Below, one piece after another: positions 34,544-43,275 of a stretch of DNA of 64,000 nt (within the stretch, counting starts at the first letter, position 1; every line of letters begins with the position of its first letter). Source of the DNA: Priestia filamentosa (lineage in GTDB: Bacteria; Bacillota; Bacilli; Bacillales; Bacillaceae_H); NCBI RefSeq assembly GCF_900177535.1, contig NZ_FXAJ01000003.1:434001-498000 (forward strand), in the 5' to 3' direction. The translations under genes and the position numbers were made by a program. The notes under the pieces are model-generated. The model made no database searches and had not been told where the DNA came from. It saw only the letters and a list, made by a program, of their open reading frames with translations.

Positions 34544-35326
34544 ATGTCCAAAGAAGGATATCTTCTTAGCTCTGTTAAAAATGCGATGAAAATTCTCCGC
34601 TTATTTTCAATAGAGGAACCAGAACTAGGGGTAACTGAGATTGCTTCTAAAATAGGATTGAGTAAAAGCTCTACCCACCGCCTCATTTTAATTCTCTTAC
34701 AAGAAGGCTATATTGTAAAAAACAAAGATAATAGTAGATATCGCTTAGGGTTATCTCTATTGACTCTCAGTGGAGTCATTATAAACCATAAGGAAATTCA
34801 TAGAGAATCTCTTCCCATCCTCCAAGATTTAGTCAAGCAATTAGGGGAAACAGTACATATCAATGTATTGGAAGGAAGTGACGTAGTCTATCTTCATAAA
34901 GTAGAGTGTAATCATCCTGTCCCGCTTCTCTCTGGTATTGGGGAAAGGAATCCCGCTTACTGTTCTAGTGCTGGAAAAGTAATTCTTGCTTATCAAAAGA
35001 AAGAACTCATTAATAAAGTTCTACAGTCTAAATTATCCTCGTATGGACCAGACACTATTACTAATCCACAAAAATTACGGGAAAATCTATTAGAGATTAA
35101 GAGTAAGGGCTATTCAATTTCCATTGACGAATTACATGAAGGAGTTGTTAGCATCGCGGTCCCGATAAGGGATTATACAGAAGAGGTCATCGCTGCCATT
35201 AGCGTTGTAGGGCCAAAGCATAGAATGTCGGAACATCTTTTTGGAGATTATGTCCAAACTCTTAATCGTGCAGGGGAGAGACTATCTATCAAGCTAGGAT
35301 GTATTGAAACTGTAAAAACAAGATAA
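34544..35326 (+). CDS. IclR-family regulator 1
   Basis: A 260-residue IclR regulator. The winged helix covers SVKNAMKILRLFSIEEPELG and VTEIASKIGLSKSSTHRLIL; the effector-binding domain contains YCSSAGKVILAYQ and SISIDELHEGVVSIAVPI. It is divergent from pobA, where PobR-type IclR proteins activate 4-hydroxybenzoate hydroxylase genes. It is followed 27 bp later by a paralog. RBS tagggggag. The ligand is probably 4-hydroxybenzoate or protocatechuate. Confidence 0.88.
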   Translation: MSKEGYLLSSVKNAMKILRLFSIEEPELGVTEIASKIGLSKSSTHRLILILLQEGYIVKNKDNSRYRLGLSLLTLSGVIINHKEIHRESLPILQDLVKQLGETVHINVLEGSDVVYLHKVECNHPVPLLSGIGERNPAYCSSAGKVILAYQKKELINKVLQSKLSSYGPDTITNPQKLRENLLEIKSKGYSISIDELHEGVVSIAVPIRDYTEEVIAAISVVGPKHRMSEHLFGDYVQTLNRAGERLSIKLGCIETVKTR

Positions 35327-35352
35327 TTAATAAAAAATAGCAGGAGAAGAGT

Positions 35353-36126
35353 ATGAGTAAAGACAAAGAGGAGAGAAAGCGTTTTTCTACTTTGGAAAAT
35401 GCATTACACGTATTAGAGTTATTTTCGGTAGAGGAACCTGAACTAGGGATTAGTGAAATCGCTAACAAGCTAGGGATTGCCAATAGTACTGCCCATCGAT
35501 TAGTAACGAGTTTGAGGAGTGAAGGATTTATTACAAAAGATGCTCATACAAATTTATATCGTCTTGGAACTTCTATTCTTGCTTTAGGAAATGTCATAAT
35601 AAAACACTCTAAGATTTATAACATTTCCCAGTCTATTTTAAAGTCGCTTGTTCAACAAACGAACGAAACCGCTCATATAGCGGTGCTGAGAGAATTTGAA
35701 GCTATGTACCTTAATAAAATAGTCTGTTCTCATCCCGTTCGGTTGCTTTCTTATATTGGAAAGTGTAATCCAGTCCATTGTACAAGTACTGGCCAAGTCT
35801 TGCTTGCACATCAATCAAAACGATTTATTGAGGAATTATTTCAGAAAAAGCTGCAACGCTATACCTCGAAGACCATCATTGATCCGGCTTCTCTACTTGA
35901 CCGTTTACAAAAAATTAAGAAACAAGGGTATGCTTTAAGTGTTGAAGAACTGCACAAAGGAGTTTCTTCTATCTCCGCGCCAATTTACAATTTGAAGGGC
36001 AACGTAATCGCATCTGTCACAATTGCAGGTCCAGTACAACGCATAAATAATAATATGACTTCAAATCTAGTCAAGAGTGTTATTCAATCAGCTAACGAAA
36101 TCTCTCAGCTTTTACATTATAAGTGA
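35353..36126 (+). CDS. IclR-family regulator 2 (paralog of the preceding gene)
   Basis: A 257-residue IclR regulator with the same layout as its neighbour: LENALHVLELFSVEEPELGI, ISEIANKLGIANSTAHRLVT and the ligand domain with HCTSTGQVLLAHQ and SVEELHKGVSSISAPI. The shared SIEEPELG/SVEEPELG phrase points to tandem duplication. RBS caggagaag. The pair may recognise two effectors or work as a heteromer. No structural gene follows for 570 bp. Confidence 0.88.
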   Translation: MSKDKEERKRFSTLENALHVLELFSVEEPELGISEIANKLGIANSTAHRLVTSLRSEGFITKDAHTNLYRLGTSILALGNVIIKHSKIYNISQSILKSLVQQTNETAHIAVLREFEAMYLNKIVCSHPVRLLSYIGKCNPVHCTSTGQVLLAHQSKRFIEELFQKKLQRYTSKTIIDPASLLDRLQKIKKQGYALSVEELHKGVSSISAPIYNLKGNVIASVTIAGPVQRINNNMTSNLVKSVIQSANEISQLLHYK

Positions 36127-36703
36127 CCATTTAATAAAACCTTGTTTATGGAAAGGTATGGTCAATGCAATATAAAAAAAGAAGAAGAGTGAACTTGTAT
36201 AAGCAGGCTTTCACACTGGGTGCATCTTTCAAACAGTTTAAATAAATTTATTCGAATGTGTGACATTACATTAATGAATATCTAATTATCCTCTATATAA
36301 AGGGGTATTTTTTGTTTTTAAAGAATATAAAGAAGTGAAGAATGTACTTTTTATCGATTGAATTTTTGAAAACGGGTATCAAGATTGCTCGACTGTTGAA
36401 TATTGTTCTTATAAAAAAGTTTTCTTGTGTATAGTGAAACTAGTCATTTAGAGTTTAGTTGCTTGTATTAGATTACAATATTTAAAAATGGTGTAGAAGT
36501 TGTAGGCCTAGGCTTTTTTTGTATAGGGGAATGTATCTATAGATGCTTCATATTTTTAATGAAATTGATTTTGTTCAAGTTTCTGAAAATGCTTGTTGAA
36601 AGCTTCTCTTAAAAAGGCGTTTGATAGAAAAGTAGAAAGGGAAAATAATAAAATAAAAAGACAAAAAACAATTGTGAATTTTTCCGAAAAAGCAGGTGGC
36701 TTT
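36127..36703. other. Intergenic region without a supportable gene
   Basis: About 575 bp, AT-rich. Only weak inverted repeats are seen, such as gaccat / atggtc near 36125-36165 and a T-rich stretch near 36310. It marks the right edge of the aromatic island. No transposase or tRNA is present. Confidence 0.5.
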
Positions 36704-37315
36704 ATGGAGTTTATTGATATTGTAGTTTTCATGAAAGAATATGGGGTTATTGTTTTTATTCTTCTCTTGTCCCTTGGGATGATTGGATTGATTATTCCGG
36801 TATCAAATGAACTGATTGTCATGACGGCAGGCTATTTTGCAGCTTTTCTATCGCAAAATGACCTCTTACTCTGGTTTTTAACATGGGCAGGGATGACGAT
36901 TGGAACCCTTGTAAATTATAGTATTGGCCGATGGATTGGTGTACCTCACTTGCTCAAATGGAAAACATTGCGTGAAAAACTGTCTCTAGAGCGAGGACAA
37001 AGCTTCATTGAACGTTATAAAAAAAGTGCTTTTCCTATAAGTGTTTTCATTCCTTTTATAAGGCATCTAATTCCGTATGTTGCAGGAACGGGCAAAAGTC
37101 CTTTTTTTCTTTTTTTTTCTCTTACAACTTTTGGCAACCTTGTGTGGACGTCGCTGTTTTTCGTAGCTGGAACTTATTTTCATAAATATATTTCAGTTAT
37201 GGAGGAAACAGTAACAAGCTATGGGCTTCTTTGTTTTATTCTGATTTTTGTATTATTAATGGTTATCCGAAAATGGACAATCAGAAATAAACAAAAAGCT
37301 AGAATGAAAGGATAA
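36704..37315 (+). CDS. DedA family membrane protein
   Basis: A 203-residue membrane protein with about five hydrophobic segments. The DedA/SNARE-associated pattern is GMIGLIIPVSNELIVMTAGY, then GTLVNYSIGRWIGVPHLLKW, ERYKKSAFPISVFIPFIRHL and IPYVAGTGKSPFFLFF, with the F-x-R-x(3)-P(V)-x3-AG core. The family includes lipid flippases acting on undecaprenyl phosphate or phosphatidylethanolamine. The ATG at 36704 follows caggtgg; a longer frame from 36593 would add a charged, unlikely N-terminus. Confidence 0.85.
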   Translation: MEFIDIVVFMKEYGVIVFILLLSLGMIGLIIPVSNELIVMTAGYFAAFLSQNDLLLWFLTWAGMTIGTLVNYSIGRWIGVPHLLKWKTLREKLSLERGQSFIERYKKSAFPISVFIPFIRHLIPYVAGTGKSPFFLFFSLTTFGNLVWTSLFFVAGTYFHKYISVMEETVTSYGLLCFILIFVLLMVIRKWTIRNKQKARMKG

Positions 37316-37338
37316 TCATTATCCACATTCTAGCTTTT
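37293..37338. terminator. Bidirectional terminator
   Basis: Stem aaaagctagaatg / cattctagctttt with an inner ggataat / attatcc extension between convergent genes. Confidence 0.8.
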
Positions 37339-37341
37339 GTA

Positions 37342-38421
37342 TTAAGCCATATAAAGGGGAAGGCGAATTGTAAATGTTGAGCCTTCATTTGGTTCACTTT
37401 CAATTGAGATACTTCCGTTCTGTTGCTCAATAATTTTATAGCAAACCATGAGTCCAAGTCCATTTCCTGTCTTCTTTGTTGTAAAGAATGGGGAACCGAG
37501 CTTTTTGAGAAGATGTTTTGGAATACCGCATCCGTTATCTTTTACTTCAATCACGGCTGTATGTTCGTCTTCTTTAAATACTTTAACATTAATTTTCCCA
37601 TCTTGTTCGATGGCTTCGATGGCGTTTTTTAAGATGTTGAGAAACACTTGTTTACATTTTGTATCATCGCAGTATACGTATAAGCTTTCTTCTGTTAATT
37701 CCTGTTCAATTTTAATGGAGTGACGAAAAGCTTCGCTGTCTAGCAGCATAATAACGTGTTCTAGTAAAGACTGAAGGCGATGAAATTTAAAATCTGTTTG
37801 TTTTGGTTTGGCTAAAACCATAAGCTCATTTGAAATCGTTTCGATTTTTGTTAATTCTGATTCCATAATCTTAAAAAAGTCATCGCGGTGATCATTATCC
37901 ATTTTTAATAGTTGTAAGAAACCTTTTAGAGAAGTAAGAGGATTTCGAATTTCGTGGGCAATTCCTGCTGCAAGCTGACCTGTGACAGAGAGCTTTTCTG
38001 ATTCCATCATATGCTGTTCTGTTTTTTTTCGATGGCTAATATCCCTTGCAACAGCAACAGCTTCAACATACTGCTTTGTCTCAGGGTGGGGGATGAAGGC
38101 AACAGTTGTTTCCATCCAAATATAGTGTCCGTCTTTATGTTGAATGCGGAAGTTAAAAGTTTCGATTGAGTCGTTCATTTTTTCTAGCTGCATATGCAAC
38201 TTTTTTAGGTCTACTGGATGGATGAAGTCTTGGTAGTTTTGATCAATGAGTTCTTGTTCTGTATATCCTAGTAAATATTCACAATTGGGGGATACTTGTA
38301 AGTAAGTGCCTTCTAAGGAAAAACGACATTTCACATCAATATTTTGGTCTAATACTAAATCATGTGGGGTATTTTCAGATACGGATTTTGTGCGCTCTTG
38401 ATCATCAGTGGTAAATGACAC
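37342..38421 (-). CDS. Cytosolic PAS sensor histidine kinase (sporulation kinase-like)
   Basis: A 359-residue soluble kinase. One PAS domain with PAC segment (about 25-130; FSLEGTYLQVSPNCEYLLGY) is followed by HisKA with LAAGIAHEIRNPLTSLKGF, N box FLNILKNAIEAI, G1 DNGCGIP, F box PFFTTK and G2 TGNGLGLMVCY. The H-box wording and single PAS resemble Bacillus KinA/KinE-type kinases feeding the Spo0 phosphorelay. No response regulator is adjacent, which also fits an orphan sporulation kinase. The GTG at 38421 is chosen because aagaggag lies eight bases before it. Confidence 0.85.
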   Translation of the reverse strand: MSFTTDDQERTKSVSENTPHDLVLDQNIDVKCRFSLEGTYLQVSPNCEYLLGYTEQELIDQNYQDFIHPVDLKKLHMQLEKMNDSIETFNFRIQHKDGHYIWMETTVAFIPHPETKQYVEAVAVARDISHRKKTEQHMMESEKLSVTGQLAAGIAHEIRNPLTSLKGFLQLLKMDNDHRDDFFKIMESELTKIETISNELMVLAKPKQTDFKFHRLQSLLEHVIMLLDSEAFRHSIKIEQELTEESLYVYCDDTKCKQVFLNILKNAIEAIEQDGKINVKVFKEDEHTAVIEVKDNGCGIPKHLLKKLGSPFFTTKKTGNGLGLMVCYKIIEQQNGSISIESEPNEGSTFTIRLPLYMA

Positions 38422-38846
38422 ATAAATCACTCCTCTTCTTTATGTAGCTATTCGCCTCGTAAATTTCCCGGTGAGCAGACAAGAAGATTTTACTGCCTAA
38501 ACGATGAAGGAAGATGGACAGGTTCGTAAACAAAGAACTTCTTCTCTTTTTCAATATATGACAGGAAAAAGCAATTTATAACATTGTATGTGCTAAAAAG
38601 GACAAAACAAAAGAATAGAAACATAAAGGATATGTCCTTATTAGACAAATAAAATGTTTTTTACATAAAAACGGAAATAGCATATGTGTTTTTATAGGGA
38701 GTAACGTAAGCGGATCGATAATATCATAAAAGATTGAGAGTAACGATTATGTTTTATTTTACCTTATCTTTACTATTCGAGATAATTGAGCAACTTCCTT
38801 TCTCTTTTTGAAAGAACAGAAAAACAATACACTAGGAGTGACATTT
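38422..38846. other. Divergent intergenic region
   Basis: About 425 bp between the kinase and the antiporter genes. It includes a small hairpin aaggatat-gtcctt near 38627-38640 and AT-rich promoter-like sequence. I looked for a c-di-AMP (ydaO) leader, as seen before potassium transporters, and did not find its conserved core. Confidence 0.45.
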
Positions 38847-40283
38847 TTGGATATAAATATTACAATTTTTATTTTTCTGTGTGCAGCTTTACTAATGATT
38901 GGCGTTATTACAACAAAATTCTCTAATCGCTTAGGAGTTCCTTCGCTTGTTTTATATATTTTAATAGGAATGGGGCTTACGAGTTATATTTATTATGATA
39001 ATGCTTCAATTACCCAACTTGTTGGTATCTTCGCCTTAATTATCATCCTCTTTAAAGGAGGAATTCAGGCGAAATGGAAACATATTAAGCCTATTCTTGG
39101 TCCATCTACATCTCTTGCAACATTTGGCGTCTTAATTACAGCGGTTCTTGTTGGGGCATGTGCAAAATACATTTTAGACTTAACGTGGGCAGAAGGAATG
39201 CTTTTTGGAGCCATTGTTGGTTCAACAGACGCAGCAGCCGTTTTTTCAGCACTTGGCAATAGAAATATTAAAACTAAGCTTACTTCAACCCTTGAAGCAG
39301 AATCAGGAACAAATGACCCAATGGCCGTTTTTCTAACGGTGTCCTTAATTGAATTAATTAATGAACCATCAACATCATTATGGTCTCTTCCATTAGATTT
39401 CGTTCTTGAGATGGGGCTTGGGCTTCTTTTAGGTCTTTTATTTGGTTTTTTATCAATTAAAATTATTAATAACATCAATCTTGATTCGTCAGGTCTCTAT
39501 CCTGTTCTTGCCCTTTCTTTGGCTATTGTAACTTTTAGTGGTACAACTCTTCTACACGGAAGCGGGTTTTTAGCTGTTTATGTTATGGCACTTACGGTTG
39601 GAAATAATGATTTGACATACCGTCTGTCAATTGTTCGTTTTACAGATGGTTTTGCTTGGATGATGCAGATTTTAATGTTTATTTTGCTTGGTTTGCTTGT
39701 TTTTCCTGAGCATCTCTTAGCTATTACATGGCAAGGCCTTGTTTTGTCTTTTATTCTCATGATTATTGCCAGACCAATCGGTGTGTTTTTAAGTATGATC
39801 GGTACGAAATATACAGGCAAAGAAAAACTATTTATCTCATGGGCAGGATTAAAAGGAGCAGTTCCAATTGTTTTAGCTACATATCCATTAATTGCAGGAG
39901 TAGAAGGAAGCGAGCTTTTATTTAATGCCGTCTTTTTTGTTGTCTTCACCTCTGCCCTTATTCAAGGAGCAACCCTTTCACCTCTTGCTAACAAGCTGAA
40001 TCTTGCTGGTCCTGAGCAAGAGCAGTCGCCACATATTTTAGAGCTTGTATCAATGGGGAAAACAAGTTCAGAGATTATTGAAGTTGTGTTAAAAGAAGGT
40101 TCAAAAGTGATAGGAAAGGAACTAAAAGATATTTACTTACCTTCTGAAGTATTGATTACGGCTATTGTAAGAGGAGAGCAAGTTGTGACACCAAGAGGTG
40201 AAACAATTCTTGAAAATCATGACACCCTTTATGTGCTTATTCCAAAAGCAAAACGGCAGGAAGTTAAAAAAATGTTTCAATAA
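38847..40283 (+). CDS. Potassium/proton antiporter, NhaP2/CvrA type with TrkA-C domain
   Basis: A CPA-family antiporter of 478 residues. About twelve hydrophobic segments include GAIVGSTDAAAVFSALGNRN and LEAESGTNDPMAVFLTVSL, where the family keeps its cation-binding Asp pair, and ISWAGLKGAVPIVLATYPL. The last 75 residues form a RCK_C/TrkA_C ligand domain (GSKVIGKELKDIYLPSEVLI, LENHDTLYVLIPK), probably for nucleotide control. TTG at 38847 follows actaggagtgac; an upstream TTG at 38808 has no RBS. It likely exports K+ or Na+ in exchange for protons. Confidence 0.87.
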   Translation: MDINITIFIFLCAALLMIGVITTKFSNRLGVPSLVLYILIGMGLTSYIYYDNASITQLVGIFALIIILFKGGIQAKWKHIKPILGPSTSLATFGVLITAVLVGACAKYILDLTWAEGMLFGAIVGSTDAAAVFSALGNRNIKTKLTSTLEAESGTNDPMAVFLTVSLIELINEPSTSLWSLPLDFVLEMGLGLLLGLLFGFLSIKIINNINLDSSGLYPVLALSLAIVTFSGTTLLHGSGFLAVYVMALTVGNNDLTYRLSIVRFTDGFAWMMQILMFILLGLLVFPEHLLAITWQGLVLSFILMIIARPIGVFLSMIGTKYTGKEKLFISWAGLKGAVPIVLATYPLIAGVEGSELLFNAVFFVVFTSALIQGATLSPLANKLNLAGPEQEQSPHILELVSMGKTSSEIIEVVLKEGSKVIGKELKDIYLPSEVLITAIVRGEQVVTPRGETILENHDTLYVLIPKAKRQEVKKMFQ

Positions 40284-40284
40284 G

Positions 40285-40326
40285 AAAGAAAAAGAGCTTC
40301 AGTATACTGAAGCTCTTTTTCTTTTT
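40285..40326 (+). terminator. Rho-independent terminator after the antiporter gene
   Basis: Perfect stem aaaaagagcttcagta / tactgaagctcttttt with T tract. Confidence 0.9.
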
Positions 40327-40352
40327 GAAACTTTAACAGTGTTTCATTCGTA
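40326..40352 (+). promoter_or_regulatory. Weak ECF-type promoter candidate
   Basis: TGAAAC (40326-40331), 17 bp, then CGTA (40349-40352). The spacing is one longer than in the sigM promoter. The site overlaps a gaaac / gtttc hairpin, so it could be chance. The first possible gene starts 310 bp later. Confidence 0.3.
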
Positions 40353-40663
40353 AATAGGAAGAGAAGGAATAAAAATGTAATAACCTCTCACACTTTTATC
40401 GCGAAAGAAAAGCTAGTATGGGAAAATAACAAAGACTAAGTAGGATATGTAACATAATGGATGAAGAATCGAATTGAAGCGCAATGATCAGGCACTCAGA
40501 ACTGTTAAAAACAGGGGATATGAAAGGTGAATCACCTATTTGTCTCTATCTAAAAAAGCAAAGGTTCTTCATTTGTACAAAGGAAATAGAGATGAATGAC
40601 AATGAGGAGCTAAGAGAAGCGGGTCTCAATTTTAGAATAATTTTAAGGTGAGCAGGAGTAGCT

Positions 40664-40753
40664 GTGCTTGGACAAAAATTTACAGAGTCTTGGTGGAGAG
40701 AATTGAAAAAGAAAAGCAATAATTATAAAGAAGATAAAGGAGCGTTGACATGA
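40664..40753 (+). CDS. Possible 29-residue leader peptide coupled to the methyltransferase gene
   Basis: GTG start after gagcaggagta; the peptide begins MLGQKFTESWWRELKKKSNN and is basic with a Trp pair. Its TGA overlaps the ATG of the next gene (ATGA), an arrangement typical for translational coupling. No homolog is recognised. The rest of the 420-bp interval upstream shows no other gene. Confidence 0.45.
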   Translation: MLGQKFTESWWRELKKKSNNYKEDKGALT

Positions 40754-41307
40754 GTGTACCGTTGGAGAATAATGAGGAATATTTGTGGAAAGACCAGCCT
40801 TGTCCGTCCGCAGTAAAAGCATATTGGTTTTTCCGACGTTTAGCTGTTAAGGATCTGCTTGTTTATCACTGTGGCGCTGGGCATAATAGCTTGTTTTTTG
40901 CCGAAAAAGGTCTAGGCGTTTTAGGGTATGATGAATCTAATCAGAATGTAATAGAAGCTACAAAAAAGGCAAAAATAAGAAATGTGAAAAACCTTCAGTA
41001 TCTTTCAACTTTGGAGGAGAAGGAACATGCATTTCAAGGTATTTTTGTCGCTAACGATTTTCATGTTACGACATTTTCAGAGAACGAAAAATTTGTGGAA
41101 GAAATGGCCTCAATGCTGAGAGAGGGAGGGTATCTTGCATTAGCGTGCTTAGCGCAGTTAGGAGAAGAAGACGATAAGACATCGCTTCTATCAGATCAGG
41201 ATATTGCTGAGTTTCTTTCTTCACATTTTACAGAAGTTCATACAGATTTGTATACAGATATTGTGGGTGGAAAGAAAAAATGGTTTATATTAGCTAAAAA
41301 AAGATAA
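40750..41307 (+). CDS. Class I SAM-dependent methyltransferase-like protein
   Basis: A 185-residue protein of TehB-like size. Motif I reads LLVYHCGAGHNSLFFAEKGL followed by the acidic end of strand 2 in VLGYDESNQNVIEATKKAK, so the fold binds S-adenosylmethionine in principle. Motif I is unusual, with HCGAGHN in place of the common D-x-G-x-G-x-N. The middle EKEHAFQGIFVANDFHVTTF corresponds to motif II. RBS aaaggagcg lies within the small ORF upstream. The substrate is unknown. Confidence 0.75.
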   Translation: MSVPLENNEEYLWKDQPCPSAVKAYWFFRRLAVKDLLVYHCGAGHNSLFFAEKGLGVLGYDESNQNVIEATKKAKIRNVKNLQYLSTLEEKEHAFQGIFVANDFHVTTFSENEKFVEEMASMLREGGYLALACLAQLGEEDDKTSLLSDQDIAEFLSSHFTEVHTDLYTDIVGGKKKWFILAKKR

Positions 41308-41315
41308 AGTAAATG

Positions 41316-41350
41316 AAAAAGGACCGAAATATATTTCGGTCCTTTCCCTT
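41316..41350. terminator. Bidirectional terminator
   Basis: Stem aaaggaccgaaat / atttcggtccttt between convergent genes. Confidence 0.85.
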
Positions 41351-41904
41351 TATTTATGAAGCTGTCCGATAAACTCTTTCATAACAGCAGGAAGATCAGG
41401 CCATGCATGACCTGAGACAAGGTTGTTGTCAACATGTAAAGGTTTGTTAATATAAGTTGCACCAACACTTTCAACTTCAGGTTTGCATGCAATGTAAGCA
41501 GACATTTCTCTATTCTTTAAGAGCTCGCGATTAATGACTGTAAAAACGAGACTTGCATGACAAATGGCTGCGATGGGTTTTCCTTCTTGGAAAAAATGTT
41601 CCACGATTGACGGAACGTATTCGTTCATACGAATATGTTCAGGAGCACGTCCTCCTGGAATGATGAGTCCATCGTATTCTTCTGGTTTGATATCTGAAAA
41701 AGCTGCATGGGAGTCTAGTTTATAGGCTTGTTTCTCTGTGTATGTATCCCAATCTTCAAAATCATGGACAACAGTATTGATTTTCTTTACAGCTGGAGCC
41801 GCAATAGTTGCGTCAAATCCTTCTTCAAGACAGCGGTAGTACGGATAAAAAACTTCTAGAGCTTCAACGGCGTCCCCTGTTAAAATTAAGATTTTTTTAG
41901 ACAC
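41350..41904 (-). CDS. DJ-1/PfpI family protein
   Basis: A 184-residue class I glutamine-amidotransferase-like protein. The nucleophile elbow is Cys115 in IAAICHASLVF; Glu14 in GDAVEALEVFYPY is the partner acid; YDGLIIPGGRAPEHIR is the family glycine loop. Relatives act as protein or glyoxal deglycases, chaperones or proteases, and several are stress induced. It starts with GTG after aaaggagagg and is monocistronic. The exact activity is open. Confidence 0.85.
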   Translation of the reverse strand: MSKKILILTGDAVEALEVFYPYYRCLEEGFDATIAAPAVKKINTVVHDFEDWDTYTEKQAYKLDSHAAFSDIKPEEYDGLIIPGGRAPEHIRMNEYVPSIVEHFFQEGKPIAAICHASLVFTVINRELLKNREMSAYIACKPEVESVGATYINKPLHVDNNLVSGHAWPDLPAVMKEFIGQLHK

Positions 41905-42067
41905 TACAAATCCTCTCCTTTTTAAAGAATACTGTACAAGTTAAGAATAGCAGAAATGGATAAAAATTGCACAGAAAGAGGATAAGCAAATTGCTTATCC
42001 TCTCATATCCGCACAATTTTATAGAAGGTAAGGGGAGGGTGTACCTTAGTATAAAAAAAGTCTGCTT

Positions 42068-42481
42068 TTAGTAGCGTTTTCTTTTACATCCACAGTCATC
42101 ATCTTTAAAGTGCATGTAGCCTTTAAGAACGATTTTTTTGCGACCATGATGATGGTGGCGGTCTTTTTTGTCTTCCTCTTTATCTTTACATTTACAGTCG
42201 TCATGTTTGTCATGGTGTTTATAGTCGTCTTTGTCATCATGTTTGTAGTCATATTTGTAGTCATCTTTGTCATCATGTTTACGACGGCGTTTGCAGTCAT
42301 GTTTGTAGTCATCTTTGTCATCATGCTTGCGACGGCGTTTGCAATCTTCTTTATCATCGTCGTGACGGTCTTCGATTTCTTCACAAACACATTTTACTTT
42401 TTTGAATTCTTTCTCTTTACAGTCTTTTTCGTCATCTTTCCAATCTTTTTTCTTGTCATAATCATATTCGAATTCGTACAT
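42068..42481 (-). CDS. Low-complexity Asp/Lys/His-rich protein, probable spore coat component
   Basis: A 137-residue protein made largely of Asp, Lys, His, Arg, Tyr and Cys. It begins MYEFEYDYDKKKDWKDDEKD, has tandem 16-residue repeats of the type DCKRRRKHDDKDDYKH, and ends in CGCKRKRY. Composition resembles Bacillus CotC/CotU-like coat proteins (KDYDCDYDKKYDD type), and Tyr and Cys could support cross-linking. An agggagctgaatag site precedes the ATG. Because the DNA is repetitive, two other frames are open too, but their products look non-biological. A metal-binding role is another option. Confidence 0.6.
   Translation of the reverse strand: MYEFEYDYDKKKDWKDDEKDCKEKEFKKVKCVCEEIEDRHDDDKEDCKRRRKHDDKDDYKHDCKRRRKHDDKDDYKYDYKHDDKDDYKHHDKHDDCKCKDKEEDKKDRHHHHGRKKIVLKGYMHFKDDDCGCKRKRY
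42200..42353. repeat. Internal tandem repeats, 48-bp unit
   Basis: Two near-identical 48-bp units (from 42258 and 42306; tagtcatctttgtcatcatg core plus a cgacggcg block), preceded by degenerate partial units. They encode the 16-residue repeats of the coat-like protein and are prone to length variation. Confidence 0.7.
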
Positions 42482-42541
42482 ACCTATTCAGCTCCCTAAT
42501 AATTTGATTAATAAATTTCGTTTCAAAAACAGTTTTCTTCT

Positions 42542-42739
42542 TCATGCCCAAAAGGTGAGTATCTTTTGAAAATAAGAGGTGGATTCAAACTTAGATCGTT
42601 GTTTTCGTCCATATTTTGATCTTCCCTGCAACAGCTGATATTTTGACGTTGTTTCTTTTGCTACCCCAAAAAAGGTTTTTGGAGCTTCGTTTCTTTCAGC
42701 TTTCTTGTTGCAGTTTCGTTCGAAAATAAGCGTCTTCAC
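42542..42739 (-). CDS. Doubtful 65-residue ORF
   Basis: A minus-strand frame opening with a GTG that lies inside its own ribosome binding site (aaaggaggtgaa), so the start is doubtful. The product is basic, with FFGVAKETTSKYQLLQGRSK and many Lys/Arg. No family is recognised. The excellent RBS shows that something is translated here, but the next codons offer no conventional start. Confidence 0.3.
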   Translation of the reverse strand: MKTLIFERNCNKKAERNEAPKTFFGVAKETTSKYQLLQGRSKYGRKQRSKFESTSYFQKILTFWA

Positions 42740-42940
42740 CTCCTTTGTATAGTAGTATCATATGAGAAATAGAACAAAACGAATGGACGAGTATACTAAA
42801 TCAAAAGCCTGATTTTACGGGAAAATCTAAATAAAAGCCTAAAAACTGTTGAAAAAGATAAGAATCATAAAAACAAGTTAGAGACGTGTTATACTAAAGA
42901 AGTACAGAAGAGTTTCTTATTGAATAAGGAGGGACGAAAC

Positions 42941-43144
42941 ATGCCGTTTATTGAGGAGATGATCCTTATAATTGGGATTCTCTTTATTTTAGTTTCATCA
43001 CTGCTTTGGTTTGCCCCGCTAGCTTCTATAAAATATGTAGCTTCTGTTACAGAAAAAGAAGTGCATCAAAAATTTAGAACAAAATTGAGCTATGGAAGTC
43101 TGATTGTTGGCATGCTATTTATCGGATTTTCGATTTTCTTTTAA
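42941..43144 (+). CDS. Small two-pass membrane protein
   Basis: A 67-residue protein with two hydrophobic segments (MILIIGILFILVSSLLWFAP and YGSLIVGMLFIGFSIFF) joined by a charged loop. The ATG at 42941 follows aaggagggacgaaac. It is followed by a terminator. The function is unknown. Confidence 0.7.
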   Translation: MPFIEEMILIIGILFILVSSLLWFAPLASIKYVASVTEKEVHQKFRTKLSYGSLIVGMLFIGFSIFF

Positions 43145-43151
43145 GAACGTT

Positions 43152-43205
43152 TAAAAAGCTGATGTAGGAGTATAAAAGGTTTATACGTCTACGTCAGCTT
43201 TTTTA
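43152..43205 (+). terminator. Rho-independent terminator
   Basis: Stem aaaagctgatgtag / ctacgtcagctttt with inner gtataaa / tttatac and a T tract. Confidence 0.8.
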
Positions 43206-43275
43206 CTGTTTCATAATGAAAAATAGCCTTTTCTACATATACTAGCTACTAATATAGAGGAAGGAGGGAGAAAGA

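Noticed and set aside
38422-38846. Possible c-di-AMP (ydaO) riboswitch before the antiporter
   Set aside because: The conserved aptamer core was not found, only a small hairpin.
39065-39478. 137-codon ORF antisense to the antiporter gene
   Set aside because: Shadow ORF; the plus strand has clear transporter motifs across the same bases.
40327-40749. Possible T-box leader before the methyltransferase gene
   Set aside because: The T-box sequence and specifier-loop landmarks are missing and the downstream gene is not a typical T-box target.
42110-42499. 129-codon plus-strand ORF and a 114-codon minus-strand ORF (42046-42390) over the coat-like gene
   Set aside because: Both are by-products of the 48-bp repeats. 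The translations are monotonous Val/Phe or Thr/Met strings without RBS support.
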